From Flavobacteriales bacterium (GTDB lineage Bacteria > Bacteroidota > Bacteroidia > Flavobacteriales_D > Sanyastnellaceae), in assembly GCA_028823435.1 (NCBI GenBank), contig JAPKBK010000006.1:1-21163 (forward strand): a DNA stretch of 21,163 bases, in the 5' to 3' direction. This document shows positions 15,119-21,163 of the stretch, piece after piece. The notes below the pieces were generated by a model. The model was not told the DNA's origin, did no database searches, and saw nothing but the letters and a program-made list of their open reading frames with translations. The position numbers and the translations under genes are program-made. Every line of letters begins with the position of its first letter. Position 1 is the first letter of the stretch.

Positions 15119-16786
15119 ATGGAGCAAAACGACAAAGGAATTTGGAAAGGACAAGTGAGGGTAACTCCCGAAGAAGCATCAGACAATCGTTTGCTTCGTA
15201 TTGCCATCGAGGAAAGCTGGGGGCTCGACGACGACTCGGTTGCCTGGATTAGAATCTTGCGTCGCAGCATTGACGCTAGAAAGAAACCAGTCATTATTCA
15301 GCTTTCAGTTGAAGCCGGACCTGAATCAGTCCCGGAGCCAGATGGTGAGATGCAAGTTTGGGAGTGGCCTGATGTCAGGGGCAAGGAAGAGGTCCTTGTG
15401 ATCGGGAGTGGTCCTGCAGGGTTATATGCTGCGCTGGAACTGATTCGAGAGGGATTCAGACCCATCATCATCGAAAGGGGTGAAAAGGTGCGTGAACGTC
15501 GTCGTGACCTTGCAAAATTGGTAAAAGAGCATGTGATCAACCCCAATTCGAATTATTGTTTCGGTGAAGGCGGCGCTGGGACGTATTCAGATGGAAAGCT
15601 ATACACACGTGCAAAAAAGCGTGGTCATGTGATGGATGCCATCGAATGGCTTGTTGTCCATGGTGCGCCGTCGTCAATTGTGGTCGATTCTCATCCCCAT
15701 ATCGGCACAAATAGACTTCCTGCCATTATCACAAGCATGCGCGAGACGATAGAAAATTCAGGTGGAGAGGTCTTGTTCAACACCTTACTCACCGATCTTG
15801 AAGTCAAGGACGGGAAGCTGGTGTCTGTTTCTTTAACGTCAGAGAATTCGGTAGATGTCATGAAATGCGATTCAATGATTCTTGCCACAGGCCACAGCGC
15901 GCGTGATGTTTTCAAAATGCTCAATCGGAATGGGATCCTTCTGGAAGCAAAGCCTTTCGCACTCGGAGTGAGGGTAGAACATCCTCAATCGTTTGTGGAT
16001 ACGGTACAGTACCACGGAGAAGACAGAGTGAATTTCAACAGTGAGGAAAGATTGCCAGCGGCTTCATACAAGCTGGTGTGCCAAATAGATGGGAGAGGCG
16101 TTCACAGCTTCTGTATGTGTCCCGGAGGAATTATCGCGCCGTGCGCGACTTCTCCTGGAGAAATAGTCACAAATGGCTGGTCACCTTCTAAGCGTAACAA
16201 TCCATATGCAAACTCAGGAATGGTGGTGACGATTGACCATGAGGTGTGGGAAAAAGCGGGATTCACAGGCGCTTTGGCTGCCATGGAATATCAAGCTCAG
16301 GTTGAAAAAACATGCTGGGAAGCTGCTGCGATTAAGATGGAATCAAATCAATCAGAAAGTCACAAGATGCAAACAGCACCTGCGCAAAGACTGACAGACT
16401 TTATTGCAGGACGTTCTTCACAAGACCTTCCCGTCTGTTCATACCTTCCAGGTGTTGTGCCTGTCGATCTTCATAAAATACTCCCGCCCATGTTAGTCCA
16501 TGCGCTCAGAGAGGGGTTTAAGAAGTTTGATCAAAACATGAGGGGCTTTATCCATCACGATGCGATTGTTGTGGCTCCGGAATCTCGTACAAGCAGTCCC
16601 GTACGGATCCCTCGGGACAATGATACGCTTGAACATCCTGAAGTTCAGGGTCTTTTCCCGTGCGGGGAGGGTGGAGGATATGCAGGAGGGATCCTTTCAG
16701 CCGCCATGGACGGCAGAAGAGTCGCTCAAGCCGTCGTCAGCAAATTGCGCCCCAGCTCAACGGGCGAGTCGCACTCTGTGATTTAG
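15119..16786 (+). CDS. FAD-dependent oxidoreductase, COG2509 type (uncharacterised NAD(P)/FAD dehydrogenase)
   Basis: Flavoprotein of about 555 residues from the chosen start. The N-terminal ~80 residues form the small domain typical of this family (IRILRRSIDARKKP). A Rossmann FAD motif follows, VLVIGSGPAGLYAALELI (about 92-109), with the terminal acidic residue in IIIERGEK. Then come the family hallmark YCFGEGGAGTYSDGKLYTR, a second dinucleotide-type segment ILATGHSARDVF, MCPGGIIAPC, and the C-terminal FAD contact LFPCGEGGGYAGGILSAAMDG. No physiological substrate is established. Start choice: ATG 15119 (MEQNDKGIW) leaves 43 bp for promoters against the divergent E1 gene. ATG 15074, 15086 or TTG 15059 are possible but overlap or abut the E1 start. 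Its stop TAG overlaps the stop of the convergent gene. Confidence 0.92.
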   Translation: MEQNDKGIWKGQVRVTPEEASDNRLLRIAIEESWGLDDDSVAWIRILRRSIDARKKPVIIQLSVEAGPESVPEPDGEMQVWEWPDVRGKEEVLVIGSGPAGLYAALELIREGFRPIIIERGEKVRERRRDLAKLVKEHVINPNSNYCFGEGGAGTYSDGKLYTRAKKRGHVMDAIEWLVVHGAPSSIVVDSHPHIGTNRLPAIITSMRETIENSGGEVLFNTLLTDLEVKDGKLVSVSLTSENSVDVMKCDSMILATGHSARDVFKMLNRNGILLEAKPFALGVRVEHPQSFVDTVQYHGEDRVNFNSEERLPAASYKLVCQIDGRGVHSFCMCPGGIIAPCATSPGEIVTNGWSPSKRNNPYANSGMVVTIDHEVWEKAGFTGALAAMEYQAQVEKTCWEAAAIKMESNQSESHKMQTAPAQRLTDFIAGRSSQDLPVCSYLPGVVPVDLHKILPPMLVHALREGFKKFDQNMRGFIHHDAIVVAPESRTSSPVRIPRDNDTLEHPEVQGLFPCGEGGGYAGGILSAAMDGRRVAQAVVSKLRPSSTGESHSVI

Positions 16787-18534
16787 TGGCTTGATTGTGC
16801 GATTTCTCTTGCGTCAAGAATTGACATTTTCTCACCCTTGAATTCAACGGTCATAAACGCATCAGAGATGCCCAAATCTTTGACGCTGTCTAGTCTCGTT
16901 CTGGCCTCAGCTTCGTTGTTGTAAGAGGTTGTGAAATATCTGTATGTCCCATCCTTTTCAATGACCTGCTTGACATCCCCAAGTGTGATAAACATTTCGA
17001 AGATATTCACTGGAATCATATCTGAAAATCTTCCAAGTTGAATGCGATATACCGGTGCATCACTGACCTCCGTATTGGGGACCGATTCGGATGCTTCAGG
17101 TGCGTCAGTTGTGGGCGCAATAAAGCTTCTGTGAGCCTCAAGTCCTATCGCTTCTGCCATAGGGATACGTTTCCCATTTCTATACGCAGTAATGAACGCA
17201 TCATCTGCCCATAAAGCTTCGGACTGTTCAAGTTCAGTTCTTGCTTCCGTTGTGTTTTTGTGGGTAGGACCTACAAAGCGCAACAAACCATTGTCGTCAG
17301 AAATCGTTTCTAAAGCGACATTTCCTGGCATTTGATTCTCACTAAATACACCATACTGAACCCTGTATGTCAATACGGCATTCACCATAGATTCGTTGAG
17401 AAGTTTTAACGCTTCATCTTCAGATTTTTCAGCTGTATTCCCAGCCGCATCAAGCATTTTCTTGTAGTGTTCAGGCGTGAATTCAGCGATGATTACAGCG
17501 TAATCTAAGATGTACGAATTGGGATCCGCATCAGTCGTTGCGTAAAGTGCATCCCATGCCTCTCTGCTTAATGCGATGCCGTCATTGTCTACGTAGTGCG
17601 TAAGTGAGTGGATTTCGAGATCTTCGTAATCAGCGACTCCGTCACCATCGGTGTCCAATGCACAGCCATATTCGTTTACGGGAGCGCCAAATGGTGTTCC
17701 GTGGCATCTGTCTACAATGTCATTAATTCCGTCCTTGTCGAAATCAATGTCGCCTGCAAACATGTTGTTTGAAAAAACAGTCTTCATCTTCGTTCTTCCC
17801 ACTCTTTTTCCAAGCATAATACCTACACCAGCTTGAACCGTCGTCACAAGTGCGCTCCCACCTATTGCCTTCTCAGACCCAAATGAATTAAAAACATTTG
17901 AATTCCCCATTTGCGCAGTAAAAGACAATGAAGAGTTGATGGAGGGTGTGAGTTGTATATCGACTCCTAACTTCACGGGGATTGTAAGACCTCTGTTATT
18001 TGCTATTGAGGTTTCATACGCGTAATCTCTTGTTAATTGCGTTGCTTTGTTTGCACTTGTCGCTCTTGGGCCAGATGTCTGAGGCTCTTCCGCGTCATAC
18101 AACAACCCATCAGACCAAAGATGGTATTGACGCCCCTCTTGGTCGTATAAATCAGCCATTACATTTGTGTTTCCCCAGCTTAATCCTGCGCCAATCCATG
18201 GTCTTATCGCCGTCGTCGAAGACTTGAATGGCAATATTCTGACAGAAGCGCCTACTGAAGAAAGCTTTGCTTTTTCGCCTTGGTAACCATAATCCTGAAA
18301 CAGCGCACCTTTCCAGGTGTCGAGATCCAAGCTTACAAAATCACCAACGGATTGTTGCATAGATAGTCCAGTACCTAAAGCTGATGCGCCAGATTCGGGG
18401 CTCACTGTCCCTACTTGAGAGACAGGACCTGCTGAGACAGAAAAAGTTTGGGCTTGAATACCATTGAAACTGAATAGAAAAAGTGCAGTTGCAAATAGAA
18501 TATCTTTAAAGTGGGTGGGGTATATATTTTTCAT
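16783..18534 (-). CDS. Outer-membrane barrel protein with TSP3 calcium repeats and two C-terminal SPOR-like domains
   Basis: Exported protein of 583 residues. The signal peptide ends after QA28 (GIQA/QTFS). Residues ~30-250 have the alternating, aromatic and Gly-rich pattern of an outer-membrane beta barrel (SAGPVSQVG ... RPWIGAGLSWG ... VQAGVGIML). Residues ~260-305 carry thrombospondin type-3 calcium motifs (DFDKDGINDIVDRCHGTP, DTDGDGVADYEDLE), as in the OmpA-like proteins of Bacteroidota. The OmpA peptidoglycan-binding domain is missing. Instead, after an acidic linker there are two related ~80-residue modules, at ~388-470 (YRVQYGVFSENQMPGN ... EARTELE ... DAFITAY) and ~494-570 (YRIQLGRFSDMIPVN ... 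EARTRLD ... DAFMTVE). They match the SPOR-like repeats seen in Bacteroidota envelope proteins. The stop overlaps that of the FAD gene, and the promoter region is shared with the coiled-coil gene. Confidence 0.8.
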   Translation of the reverse strand: MKNIYPTHFKDILFATALFLFSFNGIQAQTFSVSAGPVSQVGTVSPESGASALGTGLSMQQSVGDFVSLDLDTWKGALFQDYGYQGEKAKLSSVGASVRILPFKSSTTAIRPWIGAGLSWGNTNVMADLYDQEGRQYHLWSDGLLYDAEEPQTSGPRATSANKATQLTRDYAYETSIANNRGLTIPVKLGVDIQLTPSINSSLSFTAQMGNSNVFNSFGSEKAIGGSALVTTVQAGVGIMLGKRVGRTKMKTVFSNNMFAGDIDFDKDGINDIVDRCHGTPFGAPVNEYGCALDTDGDGVADYEDLEIHSLTHYVDNDGIALSREAWDALYATTDADPNSYILDYAVIIAEFTPEHYKKMLDAAGNTAEKSEDEALKLLNESMVNAVLTYRVQYGVFSENQMPGNVALETISDDNGLLRFVGPTHKNTTEARTELEQSEALWADDAFITAYRNGKRIPMAEAIGLEAHRSFIAPTTDAPEASESVPNTEVSDAPVYRIQLGRFSDMIPVNIFEMFITLGDVKQVIEKDGTYRYFTTSYNNEAEARTRLDSVKDLGISDAFMTVEFKGEKMSILDAREIAQSSH

Positions 18535-18580
18535 AGGGATAGGATATTGTATGTCTTTACGCTACTTTTCCGCAAAAGGT

Positions 18581-18590
18581 TACATATGTA
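18581..18590. promoter_or_regulatory. Palindrome TACATATGTA in the divergent intergenic region
   Basis: Perfect 10-bp palindrome, nearly flanked by GGT and ACC, roughly midway in the 89-bp gap between the divergent SPOR-barrel gene (start 18534) and coiled-coil gene (start 18624). The position suits an operator controlling both genes. Palindromes of this length occur by chance many times per 20 kb, so the support is positional only. No exact TAnnTTTG element was found on either side. Confidence 0.2.
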
Positions 18591-18623
18591 CCTAGTTTAA
18601 ATAGAATTCTGTATTTTTACAAA

Positions 18624-20324
18624 ATGAATATTGCCCATTTAGTGCCCCACTATTTCCGAAATATTGTCGCTGTTGCAGTTTGTTTGATCGTTGCGTTAGG
18701 CGCAGTGTCTGCTCAAACGGAATCGATGCTTCAGGTCTCAGGGACAATTAAGGATGAAGATTCTGGCAGGAAATTGCCTGGCTGTGTTGTTGTTGTTTTT
18801 CAGGATGGTACTGAGTTTGATAGGTTAGAGGGTGACAACAATGCGGGATATTCATTTGAGTTGCCTCTGCGCCATCTGTATACGTTTCAATTTGTGAGGG
18901 ATGGGTTTACGTCCAAGAAGGTGTCCTTAGATGTGAGTGATGTTCCGGATACGGATGCAGTTGATGGATTCGGATTTGATCTAGATATGACGCTTTTCAA
19001 AACGATCGACGGGTTTGACGAATCTATTTTGGACACGCCGATTGGCATGGGGACATATGATGTTGAATCCGGAAAATTCAATTTCGATATGGATCACACC
19101 GCTCGGGTGAAGCAGCGTATCGAAAACGAGAAGAACAGAATTCTGTCGATTGCTGAAAATCGTTCAAAAAACAAACGTGCGTACGATGTTGCAATGAAGC
19201 AAGGGGAGAATGCGATGAAGAAGAAGAAGTGGCAAGAAGCCCTTGGGTTTTTCGAAGAGGCCCTCGTTCTGATCCCAGGTGAAGAGGAAGCGATTGAGGA
19301 GCGCGACAAAGCCCGACGCGAACTGGATGCCATTTCTGCAGACTTATCTGAACAGCAGGCTGAAGAAGATGCTGCAAGAGCTGCAAAAGAAGCCGAAGCC
19401 GCAGCTTTGGAAGCCGAACGTCTCGCACAAGAAGCGGATGCACGCCAAAGAAAAGCGGACGCTGATGCGCGCAATGCGCAATCGAATCAAGCCGATGCCG
19501 ATGCTGCTGCCGCTGCTACGAATGCTGCTGCTGCTGCTGCCGATGCTGCTGCTGCAGCCGATGCTGCGGCGAATGCCGATGCTGATGCTGCGGCGAATGC
19601 CGATGCTGATGCTGCTGCGGCCGCCGCCTTAGGCGAGGTTGCTGACCAGAAAGCTGCAGAGGAATTGGCACGTCAAACCCAGATGGATTATGCGGCTGCA
19701 CAGGCTGAGATAGACGCTGCAAATGAGAGGGATGCCTCGGAGGCGGAGGAGCGTAAGCGAGCTGCACTTCTTGCAAACACATCAAACAAAGAGCCAGATG
19801 AAGCAGAGAAGTATTACCGGGATGCATTGAAATCTGAAAGCAAAGCGCGGTCGGATGAGTTGGCCGCAAGAGTTCAGGCAGAAAGGGATCTTCTAAGTCG
19901 TAGAAAAGAAGAGGCCAAGCAAAGAAGCCAAGGCGAACTCGACGAGATTATTTCAGGGTATAGAAAGGAAGATAACTCAGTTGCGTATGTTGATCCAGTG
20001 TATCGAAACTATGAGCACTCAGTCGCGTACGACGCTCCAGTTTATAGAGACTATGAGCATTCAGTAGCGTATGATGCTCCAGTGTATAGAGAAACCAATG
20101 GGATCCCTACGATCTCAGAATCTGACATGGATCTTCCTCAGGGGTTTTATGAGAGTTCGTATAAAATTCAAAACGGGATTGTCATAGAACGTACGATTCG
20201 CAACGGTGATCACGTTTTACATTACAGAAAAGTCGTGATGAAAACGGGGACGTATTATTTCAAGCAGAGACACAGCATCACGTCTACGGTTTGGCATAGA
20301 GAGACCACGTTGGTCTACGACTAA
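18624..20324 (+). CDS. Exported Ala-rich coiled-coil protein with carboxypeptidase-regulatory-like domain and TPR-like motif
   Basis: Protein of 566 residues, not assignable to a named family. The signal peptide ends after A30 (AVSA/QTES). Residues ~35-120 resemble a carboxypeptidase-regulatory-like beta-sandwich (VSGTIKDEDSGRKLPGCVVVV ... FVRDGFTSKK). Residues ~187-225 form a TPR-like helix pair (KQGENAMKKKKWQEALGFFEEALVL). A charged coiled coil (~225-465) contains an Ala/Asp/Asn low-complexity block at ~285-335, encoded partly by a 24-bp tandem repeat. At ~452-489 a 14-residue Tyr-rich unit (SVAYDAPVYRDYEH) is repeated 2.7 times. The conserved-looking C-terminal domain (~500-566) includes RKVVMKTGTYYFK and TVWHRETTLVY. 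No T9SS sorting domain is present. The TonB-like gene follows after 17 bp and is probably co-transcribed. A periplasmic or outer-membrane-associated structural role is inferred. Confidence 0.78.
   Translation: MNIAHLVPHYFRNIVAVAVCLIVALGAVSAQTESMLQVSGTIKDEDSGRKLPGCVVVVFQDGTEFDRLEGDNNAGYSFELPLRHLYTFQFVRDGFTSKKVSLDVSDVPDTDAVDGFGFDLDMTLFKTIDGFDESILDTPIGMGTYDVESGKFNFDMDHTARVKQRIENEKNRILSIAENRSKNKRAYDVAMKQGENAMKKKKWQEALGFFEEALVLIPGEEEAIEERDKARRELDAISADLSEQQAEEDAARAAKEAEAAALEAERLAQEADARQRKADADARNAQSNQADADAAAAATNAAAAAADAAAAADAAANADADAAANADADAAAAAALGEVADQKAAEELARQTQMDYAAAQAEIDAANERDASEAEERKRAALLANTSNKEPDEAEKYYRDALKSESKARSDELAARVQAERDLLSRRKEEAKQRSQGELDEIISGYRKEDNSVAYVDPVYRNYEHSVAYDAPVYRDYEHSVAYDAPVYRETNGIPTISESDMDLPQGFYESSYKIQNGIVIERTIRNGDHVLHYRKVVMKTGTYYFKQRHSITSTVWHRETTLVYD
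19563..19610 (+). repeat. Perfect 24-bp tandem duplication in the Ala-rich block
   Basis: Two exact adjacent copies (19563-19586 and 19587-19610) of a unit coding for AAANADAD. They sit inside a wider GCT/GAT/GCN-rich stretch of about 19490-19630. The copies are identical at every third base, so the duplication is recent or maintained by slippage. A change of copy number keeps the frame. Confidence 0.85.
19977..20090 (+). repeat. 42-bp in-frame repeat, 2.7 copies (SVAYDAPVYRDYEH units)
   Basis: Units at 19977-20018, 20019-20060 and a shortened one at 20061-20090. Unit 1 differs in protein (V and D for D and A; N for D). Units 2 and 3 are identical in protein where they overlap but differ at several silent positions, so selection has kept the Tyr-rich peptide. 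Confidence 0.85.
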
Positions 20325-20341
20325 CCATTCCAGCAATCAGC

Positions 20342-21061
20342 ATGTCACCTGGGGTTCAAAAAGCAGTTATCTACACGTTAGCAGTACATGCCGCAGCACT
20401 CTTTATTCTTACTCAGATTACAGTGTCTGATGTGCCTTCGGCCTCTGATCAGTATGCAGATGTCGCGTTTTTTGATCCGTCAGATCTGCCTGTTCCGGAT
20501 GAATCTGAACCTTCAGATTTACAGCAACGACTCAACGAACGTATTGCAAACCTTAGAGCTGATGCCTCTAAGGAGTCGTCCTCAGAATCTCGATCAACGG
20601 GACTGACCTCGGCGGATAAGGCCAAGCTAGAGGCAGAAGTGGAGGCGGAGCTTCAGGCGATGGAAGAGGCGGAGTTTGATCGGCTTTCTTCGGAGGAAAA
20701 GGAGTTGGAGACTGTAGGTATGCCAGAATCTAAAGTCGATTCTACACAGATTGATACAATGGACGACTGGGACAAACAGTACGATGGACGCGTGACGGTA
20801 CGTTTCGATTTGGATGGACGAAGTCCCCGCCATCTAGACGTGCCTGGCTACAAATGTCAAGGCAGAGCCGATATTTCTGTCACTGTTGTGGTTTCCCCCT
20901 CGGGAAAAGTACTTTCTGCTGACATTTCTTCGGGAGCCGCGCCCGGATCGTGTTTTGCTTTGGCCGCTTTGAACTCTGCACTGGCATCTGCCTTCCTGCC
21001 CTTGGGTTCGGCGCCGAAACGCCAAACGGGGATGCTGCACTACGCCTTCGTGGCGCAGTAG
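20342..21061 (+). CDS. TonB-like protein (energy transducer TonB family C-terminal domain)
   Basis: Protein of 239 residues. A short N-terminus is followed by one membrane anchor (about 8-28, AVIYTLAVHAAALFILTQI), as in TonB. The long periplasmic spacer (about 35-145) is not the usual Pro-rich type but acidic and helical, with a Glu/Lys-rich stretch (KAKLEAEVEAELQAMEEAEF). The C-terminal ~85 residues look like the TonB-like domain found in Bacteroidota: VTVRFDLDGRSPRHLDVPGYKCQG, DISVTVVVSPSGKVLSADI, a second Cys in SCFALAALNSAL, and the closing RQTGMLHYAFVAQ. The two cysteines may form a disulfide. It starts 17 bp after the coiled-coil gene and probably forms a unit with it. No ExbB or ExbD gene is visible, so active energy transduction is unproven. 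Confidence 0.78.
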   Translation: MSPGVQKAVIYTLAVHAAALFILTQITVSDVPSASDQYADVAFFDPSDLPVPDESEPSDLQQRLNERIANLRADASKESSSESRSTGLTSADKAKLEAEVEAELQAMEEAEFDRLSSEEKELETVGMPESKVDSTQIDTMDDWDKQYDGRVTVRFDLDGRSPRHLDVPGYKCQGRADISVTVVVSPSGKVLSADISSGAAPGSCFALAALNSALASAFLPLGSAPKRQTGMLHYAFVAQ

Positions 21062-21086
21062 TCGGAGGGTTCACATAGGTTCACTT

Positions 21087-21163
21087 CTACGACGTTCTGT
21101 CTACGTATTCTTGCAGGTACTTGAATTTCTCACACAGTTTTCCGTCGAGTCCCGTCTCTCTCG
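21087..21163 (-). CDS. C-terminal end of an unidentified minus-strand gene
   Basis: From the window edge the minus strand is open for 24 codons and ends at TAG (21089-21087). The peptide GLDGKLCEKFKYLQEYVDRT looks like the helical end of a soluble protein, while the other two minus frames stop sooner or look less protein-like. It would converge on the TonB-like gene with a 25-bp gap. Too short to identify. Confidence 0.45.
   Translation of the reverse strand, partial: RETGLDGKLCEKFKYLQEYVDRTS

Noticed and set aside
19078..19632. Several long open frames (about 120 residues) in other frames over the Ala-rich block
   Set aside because: By-products of the GCN/GAT triplet repeats, which stay open in many frames; their products are monotonous Leu/Met/Pro, Ser/Arg or Gln/His strings.
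21068..21084. Direct repeat GGTTCAC twice, 10 bp apart, after the TonB-like gene
   Set aside because: Seven-base repeats at this spacing are expected by chance and there is no associated site or mobile element.
1..21163. tRNA, rRNA, CRISPR, IS element, prophage or toxin-antitoxin genes
   Set aside because: Looked for by eye on both strands; no cloverleaf with a CCA end, spaced repeat array, transposase or integrase motif was seen. The only mobile-element-like name (pRiA4b ORF-3) belongs to a resident gene.

Overview
The window looks like chromosomal DNA of a member of Bacteroidota, most likely a free-living (perhaps marine) relative of Flavobacteriales. Several independent signs agree. There is a secreted protease with a type IX secretion (Por) C-terminal sorting domain. 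There are a DUF1573 lipoprotein, a YtxJ bacillithiol-system protein, an E1 alpha/beta fusion dehydrogenase, and a MutS2 lacking the Smr domain. TAnnTTTG promoter -7 elements precede several genes, and Shine-Dalgarno sequences are generally weak. I see no rRNA, tRNA, CRISPR array, transposase, integrase or prophage gene. Coding density is high and the genes are mostly housekeeping or cell-envelope.

Layout. (1) 1-923: 3' part of dnaN, converging on a rhomboid protease (934-1785, minus). (2) 1903-3089: a SirB1-type transglutaminase-like protein followed after 2 bp by a pterin-4a-carbinolamine dehydratase, ending in a bidirectional terminator shared with the next, opposing unit. (3) 3148-5385 (minus): DUF1573 lipoprotein and an S41 C-terminal processing protease. 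(4) 5467-7945 (plus): a lysyl-endopeptidase-like T9SS cargo protease, then a CDP-alcohol phosphotransferase membrane enzyme. (5) 8034-12016 (minus): a compact four-gene unit in transcription order ytxJ, pRiA4b-ORF3-like protein, miaA, mutS2, with overlaps or gaps of a few bases. It is divergent from a small TPR-like membrane protein (12063-12644). (6) 12673-15075 (minus): a small unknown helical protein downstream of a fused E1 alpha/beta 2-oxoacid dehydrogenase. (7) 15119-16786 (plus): a COG2509-type FAD-dependent oxidoreductase whose stop codon overlaps that of the next, opposing gene. (8) 16783-21061: an envelope cluster made of an outer-membrane barrel/TSP3/tandem SPOR-like protein (minus), divergent from an Ala-rich coiled-coil exported protein and a TonB-like protein (plus). 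(9) 21087-21163: the probable C-terminal end of a further minus-strand gene.

The part least explained by known families is 16783-21061. It combines a SPOR-tailed barrel protein, an exported coiled-coil protein with two kinds of in-frame DNA tandem repeat, and a TonB-like partner 17 bp downstream. It could be a cell-envelope assembly, but nothing in the sequence proves a joint function. The rest is a normal, tightly packed Bacteroidota core-genome segment, and I do not claim a clearly new defence or mobile system here.
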